This document shows, piece by piece, positions 26,292 to 36,712 of a stretch of 64,000 nt of DNA. The stretch's first letter is position 1; each line of letters begins with the position of its first letter. The position numbers were made by a program, and so were the translations under genes. Source of the DNA: JAGRKR01 sp041397725 (GTDB lineage: Bacteria > Pseudomonadota > Alphaproteobacteria > Rhizobiales > Hyphomicrobiaceae); assembly GCA_041397725.1 (NCBI GenBank), contig JAWKVZ010000006.1, positions 124,001-188,000 of the forward strand. Direction: 5' to 3'. Below the pieces are notes generated by a model. That model did not search any database. It was not told where the DNA came from and saw nothing but the letters and a program-made list of their open reading frames with translations.

Positions 26292-26767
26292 GCACAAAGC
26301 CAAAAAACAGTTGGCAGCACCATCAGTTCCAGCTAGGCTCCACGTGAGCGAAGTCGTCCGCTTACGCCATCTACGGATGCGACGGACGCCACATGACCGT
26401 TTGCCGATTTGGGTCGTTTGATCTGGGCAGACGGTCTGGCGCGAGGGGCACGTCAGTTCGTTCCTCGTTCCTTGACGGATCCAACGCTGCTGAAGTTCGC
26501 GTGGTCCGCTCCTTCTCGATCGAAAACGCACTTGGCCTGTCGACTGAGGGCCTTTCGACGAGGGGCAGGAACGGGAAAGGGGCTTGGCTTCAGGCTGAAC
26601 ACGGATAGGGACGCGCACGAAGCGCCCCGGGATGACGCTCGCTGGCGGAGGACCGCCTTTCATTTTCGTTGGGATGCAAGCTTGGTGATGAGTGCCATGG
26701 GATTGCGCTCGCGGGGCCATTGCGGCCGCGTCAGCGAGCCTGTTGGCTCGAATGAGATCGGGAGCCC
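26292..26767. other. Intergenic region without recognised gene
   Basis: This 476-bp stretch between prmC and the DUF4167 gene is more AT-rich at its left end. Short open frames here (for example 26393-26608) have odd composition and no ribosome site. I see no tRNA-like fold, terminator or repeat, only the likely promoter zone of the DUF4167 gene. Confidence 0.5.
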
Positions 26768-27535
26768 ATGAGGCAGGGACAGCAGAACCGCAGAGGCCGC
26801 GGACGAGGCCGCAAGAACCAGAACCCGCTCACACGTAGCTACGAGTCGAGCGGACCCGATGTGAAGATCCGCGGCACCGCGGCACACATCGCAGAAAAGT
26901 ACATGTCGCTCGCGCGGGATGCCAATTCGTCCGGCGACACGGTCATGGCCGAGAACTATCTGCAGCACGCCGAGCACTACAACCGCATCATCATGGCCTT
27001 CCGCGAGCAGTACCAGCAGGCGGACGGCGTGAATGGCAGCGGTCATCCCCATGCCCGCATGCGCTCGCCCAGCGACGACGACGGCTACGACGAGGACGAG
27101 GACGACGGTGACACGGCGATGACCGTCGAGCCCGTGGGCCACGATGGTCGGGACAGTCGGGACGGCGAGCAGCCGCGCATCGTCGAGCGGGGCGGACAGC
27201 GCCCGCGCGAAGGACGCAGCGACGACCACATGCGCAGCGACGGTCGTGACCAGCGCGACCAGCGCAATGGCGAATCTCATCGTCATGGCCAGCAGCGCGA
27301 CCGTCGTTTCCGTGATCGCCGCGGACCGCGTCCGCAAGGCGATCGTGATCGCGATCATCGCGGCCAAGCCAACGGCGCCGCCCCGGCCGACTCCTTCGGC
27401 GAGCAGGGCCCCGAGTTCCTGCGCCGACCGGTGCGCCGGCGTCCGCGCCCCGACGGTGAGGCAGATATCGGCATGAGCGGTGACGACGCGCGCGGCGAGA
27501 CCGGCGGGCAGCCCGTGATCGGTCGCGACGACTGA
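26768..27535 (+). CDS. DUF4167 domain protein
   Basis: This 255-aa protein is of the DUF4167 family, found in Hyphomicrobiales and typically beside prmC. The domain occupies residues about 1-80: RGRGRKNQNPLTRSYESSG, VKIRGTAAHIAEKYMSLARDA and AENYLQHAEHYNRIIMA. The rest is disordered, with an acidic patch (DDDGYDEDEDDGD) and then a run rich in Arg, Asp and Gly with many RDRR and RDQRD units, a composition common in RNA-binding proteins. The biochemical role is unknown; a nucleic-acid or ribosome-linked role is inference from composition and context. Confidence 0.9.
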   Translation: MRQGQQNRRGRGRGRKNQNPLTRSYESSGPDVKIRGTAAHIAEKYMSLARDANSSGDTVMAENYLQHAEHYNRIIMAFREQYQQADGVNGSGHPHARMRSPSDDDGYDEDEDDGDTAMTVEPVGHDGRDSRDGEQPRIVERGGQRPREGRSDDHMRSDGRDQRDQRNGESHRHGQQRDRRFRDRRGPRPQGDRDRDHRGQANGAAPADSFGEQGPEFLRRPVRRRPRPDGEADIGMSGDDARGETGGQPVIGRDD

Positions 27536-27544
27536 GCTTCGGGC

Positions 27545-28309
27545 TCAGCCACCATCGACCGCGATGGCGTCACCTTCACTGATGGAGCCGGCACCGGCGA
27601 CCTTGGCGTAGATGCCGACGTCGGAATGCCCCCACGTTCGTTGCAGCAGTTGGGGGAGTCCGGCATCGCGCACTCCGCTCGATGGATCGACATTGACCGC
27701 CTCGCAGCGGCGCGTACGGTCGAACACCTCGAGCCTGACCGCGCCGACTGCCAGCGTGCGGTCGAGCCACTTGAATTCCTCCCAGGCGGGCAGACCCTCG
27801 ATATACAGATTGGCCCGGAAGCGCAGAGGGTCGAGGCTGCGACCTGCCGCGCGCTCGATGTCGCGCACGGTCGCCAGATTGACGATGTGCACGCAGTGCG
27901 CCGCCATGTCGGAGAACGTGTGCCCATCCGCGTGCACGATGTGGGGCGCCCCCCTGAGCTCCGCCTTCATGTAAGCCGCGAAGAACTGCTCGATCATCTG
28001 CCGCCCGAGCTTGGTCGAGAGGTCCCCGCGCGCCACCTGTTTGCCGTCCCGCATGATGGTGAGCACGTGCGTCTCGAGATCGAATGCGGTGCGCAACGTC
28101 GCAAGGCGCTCGTCGCGCATGAGCATGAGGAAGTTGATCTTGGGCAGGTGTCGCGGATTGAGCGGGTCGAAACGGCCGACGCCGTTCTCGACGGCGTAGA
28201 TGCGATCCCCTGGCAGCGTGCCGCCGACGCCGAGATCCACCGTCGCGAGTTGCTCCGGCGACAGGCCCTTTACGGGATAGCGGTAGATGGCTGCGATCGT
28301 CGGTGACAT
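27545..28309 (-). CDS. MOSC domain protein
   Basis: This 254-aa protein has an N-terminal MOSC beta-barrel (IAAIYRYPVKGLSPEQL) and a C-terminal MOSC domain with the conserved cysteine in RTRRCEAVNVDPSSGVRD and GHSDVGIYAKV. MOSC proteins bind or use molybdenum cofactor; many act as N-hydroxylated-compound reductases or sulfur carriers. It is convergent with the DUF4167 gene, only 9 bp between the stops. Confidence 0.88.
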   Translation of the reverse strand: MSPTIAAIYRYPVKGLSPEQLATVDLGVGGTLPGDRIYAVENGVGRFDPLNPRHLPKINFLMLMRDERLATLRTAFDLETHVLTIMRDGKQVARGDLSTKLGRQMIEQFFAAYMKAELRGAPHIVHADGHTFSDMAAHCVHIVNLATVRDIERAAGRSLDPLRFRANLYIEGLPAWEEFKWLDRTLAVGAVRLEVFDRTRRCEAVNVDPSSGVRDAGLPQLLQRTWGHSDVGIYAKVAGAGSISEGDAIAVDGG

Positions 28310-28490
28310 CCTGCTCGCCTCCTGGTCGGCTCAATACCGCTTCCGGCGGCAGTAGCCGGCCGGAGCATCGACTTCCCACGTTTTGGCGCACACCTCAAGA
28401 ACGCAGGCGCGAGGGCAGGTCGCGAGATCTGGTCATGAATCGCGAAATGTGCTCTGTGCTGACAAAGATATTCCGGCATGGAGGCTCGCG

Positions 28491-28967
28491 ATGTTGCGCT
28501 CGGCCCTCGGCATCCTCGCGCTGATTGCTGTCCTGGTTCTCGCGCCCCTGCCCGGCAGGGCGCAGATCACGTCCGTGCCCACGGCCGATCAGGCGATGAC
28601 TGCCGCGATCGCCAAGGCTCGGGCCTCGCTGCCACGGTTCTTCGCACGGCTCGCCGAGCCCCAGCCGGGCGACGAGGGCTTCGCCGTAAAGATCCGCTAC
28701 ACCACCCGCCGCGGTGACGGCGAGCATATCTGGGCCACGGAGGTCGTCCGCTCGGGCGACACGGTCACCGCCACGATCAGCAATCAGCCGCGCGACATTC
28801 CCGACCTCCGGCACGGTCAGCGGGTGACGGTGCCGATCGCCCAGCTCACCGACTGGATGTACCGTCGCAACGGGAAGATCCACGGCGGCAGCACCATCCG
28901 CGCGCTGCTCCCGCATATGTCGCGCGACGAAGCCGAGCGCCTGCGCGCCATGCTGGCTCCGGAGTAG
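28491..28967 (+). CDS. Exported DUF2314 family protein
   Basis: This 158-aa protein has a signal peptide (ALGILALIAVLVLAPLPGRAQ, cleavage near residue 24). The mature part matches DUF2314/YegJ: DEGFAVKIRYTTRRGDGEHIWATEV, an ISNQP turn, QRVTVPIAQLTDWMYRRNGKIHGG and the closing IRALLPHMS. The function of the family is unknown. It is probably periplasmic. It lies between the divergent MOSC gene and clpB, with about 365 bp before clpB. Confidence 0.82.
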   Translation: MLRSALGILALIAVLVLAPLPGRAQITSVPTADQAMTAAIAKARASLPRFFARLAEPQPGDEGFAVKIRYTTRRGDGEHIWATEVVRSGDTVTATISNQPRDIPDLRHGQRVTVPIAQLTDWMYRRNGKIHGGSTIRALLPHMSRDEAERLRAMLAPE

Positions 28968-29333
28968 CGACAGCAGCGATCAGAGGTCGTCGGGGCAGGC
29001 AATGTGGGGAGAGCGTCTGCCGGCGATCTGGCGCCCGAGCGGTCCAGGCGACAGGCATCAGTGCGCCGCCCTGGCGAGTTGTATCGTCCGATAGCCCGCC
29101 AAGCCTCGACCGACAGTCGAGCCCCCCCCCGTTGGCCAGTTTGTCGCGGCAGGCCTGGCCCATGCAACACCGTCCGGCTCTTTTCAGTCGCCTCGCAGCC
29201 CCTATATCTCAAGGGCGCGTACCGTACGGGATGCCTTCGGGGCCCGGCGGGCGTGTCGAAATGATCTGTCCTGTCGATCCGGCGGTTCTGCTGCGCCTTC
29301 ATGGGCACGGAGCCGTGCAGAGAAAGGGAACCA
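28968..29333. other. Intergenic region upstream of clpB
   Basis: This 366-bp region has no credible gene. It contains a run of ten C (29121-29130 area), a candidate heat-shock promoter (29178-29207) and, at its end, the clpB ribosome site AGAAAGGGAA. Confidence 0.55.
29178..29207 (+). promoter_or_regulatory. Candidate RpoH (sigma-32) promoter of clpB
   Basis: The stretch reads CTCTTTT, a 14-bp spacer, then CCCCTATAT. This approximates the sigma-32 pattern (CTTGAA, 13-15 bp, CCCCATnT), with the -10 match better than the -35. It lies about 127 bp before the clpB start. The assignment is tentative because the -35 element departs from consensus. Confidence 0.35.
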
Positions 29334-31931
<2,598 letters not shown>

Positions 31932-31980
31932 CGCGACAGCGACGCAGCACACGCACGCCGTCGCCGCTGGACGCAGTAGA

Positions 31981-32010
31981 GGCCTCGATCCCCAGGGGAT
32001 CGGGGCCTTT
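31981..32010 (+). terminator. Rho-independent terminator of clpB
   Basis: GGCCTCGATCCC pairs with GGGATCGGGGCC (one G-T wobble) across a three-base loop, followed by TTTCGT. It lies 50 bp after the clpB stop and 160 bp before the TIR gene. Confidence 0.8.
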
Positions 32011-32169
32011 CGTCATGCGGGAGGCCGGCGCCGATGCCCGCCCGACATAGCGCCACCCACCATTCTCAGATAAGGTTCCATCGTGCGCTGAGAAGTTGGT
32101 CTTTCCGCCGACTCGCTGGTGTGTCCGGGCTGCTGCGGGCGGCGCATGTCGCGTGCGTGAGGGGGAAGC

Positions 32170-34614
32170 ATGAGCGCTCAATCCGGTCGGAAATACCGCG
32201 CCTTTCTCTCCTACAGCCACAAGGACCGCGCCGCCGCGGCGCGCCTGCACAAGGTCCTCGAAGGCTTCACGATCGACAAGGATCTCGTCGGCCGCAGAAC
32301 GCGCTGGGGCGCCGTTCCGAATGCGCTCCGGCCCATCTTCCGGGACCGTACCGATCTGGCGGCCGCCCACTCGCTCGACGAGCGCATCAAGACCGCCCTC
32401 GAGCAGTCCGAGTTCCTGATCGTCGTCTGCTCTCCCAACGCCGCCGGGAGCCGGCACGTCGACGCCGAGATCGCCCGGTTCAAGGCCATGGGACGCGCCG
32501 AGCGCGTGCTGGCTTTCATCGTCGCGGGCGAGCCGGGCGCGGGAGATCAGGAGTGCTTTCCCCCGGCGTTGCGCTTCGAGATCGACGGCGACGGCAAGGT
32601 CACGGAGAAGCCCGAAGAGCCCATCGCCGCGGATGCGCGCGAGGTCGGCGACGGCGAGGAGCTGGCGACACAGAAGGTCGTCGCCGGACTGCTCGGCGTG
32701 GAGCTCGACGAGATCCGCAAGCGCTTCGCGCTGGCCGAACGGCGACGCAAGCGCATCTGGGCCGGCATCGCCGCGGGCATGGCCGTCATGGCCGTCGCTG
32801 CCGGCTTCGGCTGGTGGCAGGCCTACTCCCTCAACAGGAAGCAGGCGGCCCTTCTCGAGACCGCTCTCGATGCGGCCTCGGGGCTCGTCCAGAAGGGCGC
32901 CAGCCTGCCGGAGGAGAAGGGTGTCGCGGTGCCGGTGGCGCTCGATTTCGTGCGCGAGGCCGAGGGCTTGCTCGATGGCCTGGAGCAAGGACTGAGACGC
33001 TCGCAGACGGTCACGCTGCGCCGGCGGCAGGCCTCCCTCCAGCTCGCCTATGCCGACAGCTACATGCGGCTCGGCAAGCCCGAGCAACAGCTCGAATGGG
33101 CGACCCGCGCCCAGACCCTGCTGGAGGACCTGCGGCGTCAGGCGCCCAAGGACGGCGATCTCGCGCTGGCGCTGGCGCGCTCCGAGGTGGCGATCGGGGA
33201 TGCGCACCGCGCGCGCTCGCGCTACTCGGACGCCGTCGCGGTCTATGCCAAGGCGATCTCGCGCGCCGAAGCGCTGCTCGCGGTCGCGACGGACAAGGCG
33301 CCCGTGCACGAGGCCCTGTCGGACGTCAACGACAAGCTGGCCCGCACGCTGCAGATTCAGAGTTACGCCGACCCGACCCTGAAGGCCGATGCCGTCAAGG
33401 CGGGTGAGGCGGCCGTCCGCCATGCCGATCTCCTGCCGGTCGATCGGCCCGATCTCGAGGCAGCCCTGCTGAAGCGCTACCTGATGACCCGGGCGGGCGC
33501 CTCGCTCGGGCTCTCCTTCGTCCTGGATCGCCAGAAGCAGTTCCCGCGCGCCCTGGAGATGGCGCGGGCCACCATCGCCATACGCGATCGTCTGCTGGCG
33601 CGCTTCCCCGGCGAGCCCCAGCTTCAGCTCATGCTGGCGACGGCCCAGAACCATCTCGGCAACATGCACGCCGAGCGGCGACAGTTCCCCGAGGCGCTCG
33701 CCGCCTACGGCGCGGCACGCGCGGCCATCGAGGCCGTGGCGCTGGCTGACCGCGGCCATGCCCCCCGCCAGGCCGCCTATGCCCGCGCGCTCACCGGCCA
33801 CGCCTGGGCGCTCCGCAACGCCAACCAGCATGCCCAGGCGATCGACGCCCTGACGCGCGCCGACGAGACGATGGCCCACCTGCTGGCGCTCGCCCCCAAG
33901 AGCACGATCTGGCGGCGGCAACGTTCCGAGGTTCAGGACGAGCTCGGCTACACCCACACGATGCTGAAGGATCACGAGAAGGCCTTCGCCGCGCACCTGC
34001 GCTCGCTGGAGCTGCGCAAGACGCTCAGGGCCGAGATCGTCGGCGAGGACAAGACCATCGACGCCAGCGTCGCGCTCGCCCACACGCAAGTCGGTCTCTC
34101 CCTGCAACGACTGCGCCGGCACAAGGACGCTATCGAGCACTTCGCGGCAGCCCTGGCGCTCCGTCGCCAGCGCATGACGGCCGAGCGCAATCCCGGCACC
34201 CAGCGCCTCGTCGCCCAGGCGCTCGAGTGGCTCGCCGAGAGCCAGCTCGCGCGGGCGCGCAAGGCGGATGCGCTCACCAATCTCGAGGAAGCGCGGGCGC
34301 TGCGCCAGGATGTCCTGACGGCGCTCAAGGGCGAGGCGCAGTCACAGCGCAATCTCGCCGAGACCTACCGTCAGCTCGCGCTCGCCCTGATGGCCGGCGG
34401 CCGCGACGAGCAGGCCCTCGCCAGCATGCGCGACGCCTCGCGCCACATCCGCGAGGCCATGGAGAAGGCGCCGACCCGCAAGGAGTGGGTCTGGCAGCTC
34501 CGGCGTATCACCAAGGGTGTCGAGGACCTGGAGCGCCGGCTCGCACCACGGCCCGGACCGGTCGCCCCGGGCGAAGCACCGCCACCGCCCGCCAACACCG
34601 GAGCCGGGCGCTGA
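32170..34614 (+). CDS. TIR domain - transmembrane - TPR protein
   Basis: This is an 814-aa three-part protein. Residues about 8-150 are a TIR_2-type domain: YRAFLSYSHKDRAAAARLH, IFRDRTDLAAA, and LIVVCSPNAAGSRHVDAEI, where Glu100 sits at the position of the catalytic glutamate of TIR NADases. A single membrane segment follows (about 197-217, GIAAGMAVMAVAAGFGWW), then about 590 residues of degenerate TPR-type helices ending in a Pro-rich tail. The TIR half should be cytoplasmic and the TPR half on the other side of the membrane. Bacterial TIRs can cleave NAD or act as adaptors; neither is proven here. Its last 24 codons are repeated at 36567-36639. Confidence 0.88.
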   Translation: MSAQSGRKYRAFLSYSHKDRAAAARLHKVLEGFTIDKDLVGRRTRWGAVPNALRPIFRDRTDLAAAHSLDERIKTALEQSEFLIVVCSPNAAGSRHVDAEIARFKAMGRAERVLAFIVAGEPGAGDQECFPPALRFEIDGDGKVTEKPEEPIAADAREVGDGEELATQKVVAGLLGVELDEIRKRFALAERRRKRIWAGIAAGMAVMAVAAGFGWWQAYSLNRKQAALLETALDAASGLVQKGASLPEEKGVAVPVALDFVREAEGLLDGLEQGLRRSQTVTLRRRQASLQLAYADSYMRLGKPEQQLEWATRAQTLLEDLRRQAPKDGDLALALARSEVAIGDAHRARSRYSDAVAVYAKAISRAEALLAVATDKAPVHEALSDVNDKLARTLQIQSYADPTLKADAVKAGEAAVRHADLLPVDRPDLEAALLKRYLMTRAGASLGLSFVLDRQKQFPRALEMARATIAIRDRLLARFPGEPQLQLMLATAQNHLGNMHAERRQFPEALAAYGAARAAIEAVALADRGHAPRQAAYARALTGHAWALRNANQHAQAIDALTRADETMAHLLALAPKSTIWRRQRSEVQDELGYTHTMLKDHEKAFAAHLRSLELRKTLRAEIVGEDKTIDASVALAHTQVGLSLQRLRRHKDAIEHFAAALALRRQRMTAERNPGTQRLVAQALEWLAESQLARARKADALTNLEEARALRQDVLTALKGEAQSQRNLAETYRQLALALMAGGRDEQALASMRDASRHIREAMEKAPTRKEWVWQLRRITKGVEDLERRLAPRPGPVAPGEAPPPPANTGAGR

Positions 34615-34663
34615 CGGACATCGAGCGGCGGCGCGGCCACCGCAGACCACAACGGAACGTTAA
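34542..34663 (+). repeat. 122-bp direct repeat, left copy (TIR-TPR gene 3' end)
   Basis: This copy spans the last 24 codons and stop of the TIR-TPR gene plus 49 bp after it, ending AACGTTAA. It matches 36567-36688 at about 116 of 122 positions with no gaps by eye. The pair encloses two unrecognised genes. Confidence 0.92.
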
Positions 34664-34683
34664 CGCAGCAAGCGGATTTTAGT

Positions 34684-34722
34684 CCTTCAGCCCCCCGCGC
34701 CGCGGGTGCCGGCGCCTGAAGG
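34684..34722 (+). other. Composite hairpin before gene 34733
   Basis: An outer 7-bp stem CCTTCAG (34684-34690) / CTGAAGG (34716-34722) encloses an inner 6-bp stem CCCGCG / CGCGGG (34694-34706). The right outer arm overlaps the ribosome site GGGAGAAGG (34720-34728) of the next gene, so it could mask translation, or it may end transcription of the TIR-TPR gene. Confidence 0.5.
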
Positions 34723-34732
34723 GAGAAGGCAG

Positions 34733-35503
34733 ATGACACGGGCGAAGGCTCTGAAAACCCTGGGATGGCTCGCCCTTGCCGGCGCCGTCTACTGGGTGTT
34801 CTTCCGTCCCCCGCTTTCCTTTCGCTACCGCCTGACCGTCGAGATCGAGGCCGATGGCAAGGTGCACTCCGCCTCGAGCGTCATCAAAGTCGTCTACCGG
34901 TGGACCACCTTCAGCTCCGGCGGCCGGGGTTGGGGCGCGCGCGTCGAGGCGGGCATCGGACCGATCGTCGAACTCGGACGCCATGGCACGGTGGTTGTGG
35001 CCAGACTTGAGGTGGGTAATGACCGGCGCTTCGGGATAGCCCGCGAGCGCCTCTACAAACAAGAGGAGCGGCATTCCGGATACGCTGGCATCCCCATCCC
35101 GCTTGCGGCACTTCCCGATGTGACCTACGACCTCCGCCCGCCGAATATCGCCCGCGCTCGTGGCAAAGTTGTCGTGACGAAGTGGTTGCCCAATTTCGTC
35201 TGGCTGCCGCCACACAATAATTGGGCCGATGCCATGCAGCTCTTCGAGCGGGAATTCGAAACGTTCATCGGGACCGGCGTGCGCCTGAAACGCATTCTCG
35301 TCGAGCCGGCACCCTATCGTTGGACGATGCAGATTCCCGATCCGCCTCCAGCGGCGCTGATCACACTTTGCTCCCCGACATATCTCAAGCTCGTCAAGAC
35401 CCGGAGATTGGTCGACGCGCCTCCACTCTTCCACCCCATGCATATCGGCATCAAGCACACGTACTTCCCGTACGAAGTCAAAACGGTCTGCGACTACATG
35501 TGA
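34733..35503 (+). CDS. Unrecognised membrane-anchored protein
   Basis: I do not recognise this 256-aa protein. It has a short cytoplasmic start, one N-terminal membrane segment (residues about 9-24, LGWLALAGAVYWVFF) and then about 230 residues that look extracytoplasmic and beta-rich (RYRLTVEIEADGKVHSASSVIKVVYRW, then GPIVELGRHGTVVVARL). Three aromatic/Pro-rich segments (WLPNFVWLPPHNNW, PHPMH-like FHPMHIGIKHTYFP) and a single C-terminal cysteine pair region (CSPTYLK, VCDYM) are notable. A strong GGGAGAAGG ribosome site precedes the ATG at 34733. It lies inside the repeat-bounded unit, facing the next gene tail to tail. Base composition is visibly less GC-rich toward its 3' half. Confidence 0.75.
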   Translation: MTRAKALKTLGWLALAGAVYWVFFRPPLSFRYRLTVEIEADGKVHSASSVIKVVYRWTTFSSGGRGWGARVEAGIGPIVELGRHGTVVVARLEVGNDRRFGIARERLYKQEERHSGYAGIPIPLAALPDVTYDLRPPNIARARGKVVVTKWLPNFVWLPPHNNWADAMQLFEREFETFIGTGVRLKRILVEPAPYRWTMQIPDPPPAALITLCSPTYLKLVKTRRLVDAPPLFHPMHIGIKHTYFPYEVKTVCDYM

Positions 35504-35664
35504 GGACTCGCGACATGCTCCGCCCAACGCGGGGCGTCTGGGACGCGGCCCGCGCTACTGGGTCGTTCCGGTCGAACGCGACGGCTTACCCAATACGCAC
35601 CAGCTGCGGGCAATGCTGGAGCTTTTGCAATCAAAGAGAGGAGCCTAAAATGGCATGCCATTGC

Positions 35665-36453
35665 TTACCGCGAAAGCCTCGACAGTCCAATTGCTTCTCC
35701 GATGAACAGGTATAGATGACTGTCAGGAATTTTCCCCTTAAAATGGGTCGGGCTACCCATGGGGAAGGCGTCGCATTCTCCGCTCACGAGGCAGCCGAAT
35801 CTGGGTACGGGATACCAGACTCGTGGCCTACCTTGCCCAAATATCATGTTTGTGCTTTTCCCGCTTGGCTCAGTGATGGTGATCTTGAATAATGTCGAGT
35901 TGAAGAAGACGCTCATTGACCACTTGATCTTGATACGGACGACTGGTAACTGCGGCTCCTCTGGCTCGATAACGAGTTTACTGCCTCGAGACGAGCAGGG
36001 CGACGGTACGCACCGCGTCGCTTGGTGGCGACCAGTCGAACGATCGAACTTGTAAGCGACTGGTAGTCCGAAATCCCTAACCAACCTTACCGCAGCGGTT
36101 TTCGCTTTACTCCCCTCAAGCGCGACGGACTGGCGCTCCGGGTCGAATGCAACAGTCACCGCGTTCATGCGGACACTCTCGTGTTTGGCCCGCGCCAGGG
36201 CGAGTGGGCCAACGATCTGATCGACAGCGCTGATGGCGAGCCACGCGATGGCGCCGAAGAGCCACTTACTGCTGACGCGACCATGCCACCATTCGACGAT
36301 GATGCCGACCACGCCAGCCTGCAGCAGCAACGTGAGCCACATGACGTTTTCCCATCCGGAGAACGGGATCATCAGGGCCGGAAAGTACATCAGCACGCAG
36401 AACCCGATCAAATAAAGCGACTTGGGCACGATACGGCTCCATTCCTTCTGCAT
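35665..36453 (-). CDS. Unrecognised multi-pass membrane protein
   Basis: This is a 262-aa protein of unknown family. Three hydrophobic segments cover the first 85 residues (SLYLIGFCVLMYFPALMI, MWLTLLLQAGVVGIIV, WLFGAIAWLAISAVDQIV), followed by a soluble domain of about 175 residues with beta-type strands (VVRIKIKWSMSVFFNSTLFKITIT) and a C-terminal hydrophobic patch (SHLYLFIGEAIGL). It reads right-to-left within the repeat-bounded unit, convergent with the gene at 34733. Its DNA is clearly more AT-rich than the surrounding chromosome, suggesting separate origin. No signature residues for an enzyme are evident. Confidence 0.72.
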   Translation of the reverse strand: MQKEWSRIVPKSLYLIGFCVLMYFPALMIPFSGWENVMWLTLLLQAGVVGIIVEWWHGRVSSKWLFGAIAWLAISAVDQIVGPLALARAKHESVRMNAVTVAFDPERQSVALEGSKAKTAAVRLVRDFGLPVAYKFDRSTGRHQATRCVPSPCSSRGSKLVIEPEEPQLPVVRIKIKWSMSVFFNSTLFKITITEPSGKSTNMIFGQGRPRVWYPVPRFGCLVSGECDAFPMGSPTHFKGKIPDSHLYLFIGEAIGLSRLSR

Positions 36454-36566
36454 GGGTCAGGCGCGGGCCGAGTGTAACGAAAGACACCTGTAGCAGATAG
36501 GACTTCCCACCCAGCTCAAGTCACTGGCAACCGTGAGCGGCCTGGAGCAACGCGTGACCAGGAGCA

Positions 36567-36688
36567 CGCACCACGGCCCGGACCGGTCGCCCCGGGCGAA
36601 GCACCGCCACCGCCCGCCAACACGGGAGCCGGGCGCTGATGGACAACCACCGGCGGCGCGGCCACCGCAGACCACAGCGGAACGTTAA
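36567..36688 (+). repeat. 122-bp direct repeat, right copy (TIR-TPR gene 3' remnant)
   Basis: This copy differs from 34542-34663 at about six positions. In the matching frame it still encodes APGEAPPPPANTGAGR followed by TGA (36637-36639), so it is a remnant of the end of a TIR-TPR gene rather than an unrelated repeat. Further left the match becomes patchy. It ends 25 bp before the stop of the next gene. Confidence 0.92.
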
Positions 36689-36712
36689 GGGGCATGGGGG
36701 ACGCGCCCCGCG

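Noticed and set aside
26393..26608. 71-codon frame in the prmC/DUF4167 gap
   Set aside because: No ribosome site, poor composition, no recognisable motif.
28968..29333. C-run near 29121-29130 as a phase-variable tract
   Set aside because: It lies in non-coding DNA about 200 bp from clpB, with no sign that its length would affect a promoter or frame.
34542..36688. Repeat pair as a CRISPR array or IS ends
   Set aside because: There are only two long direct copies, they encode the end of a known gene, and there is no transposase or terminal inverted repeat.
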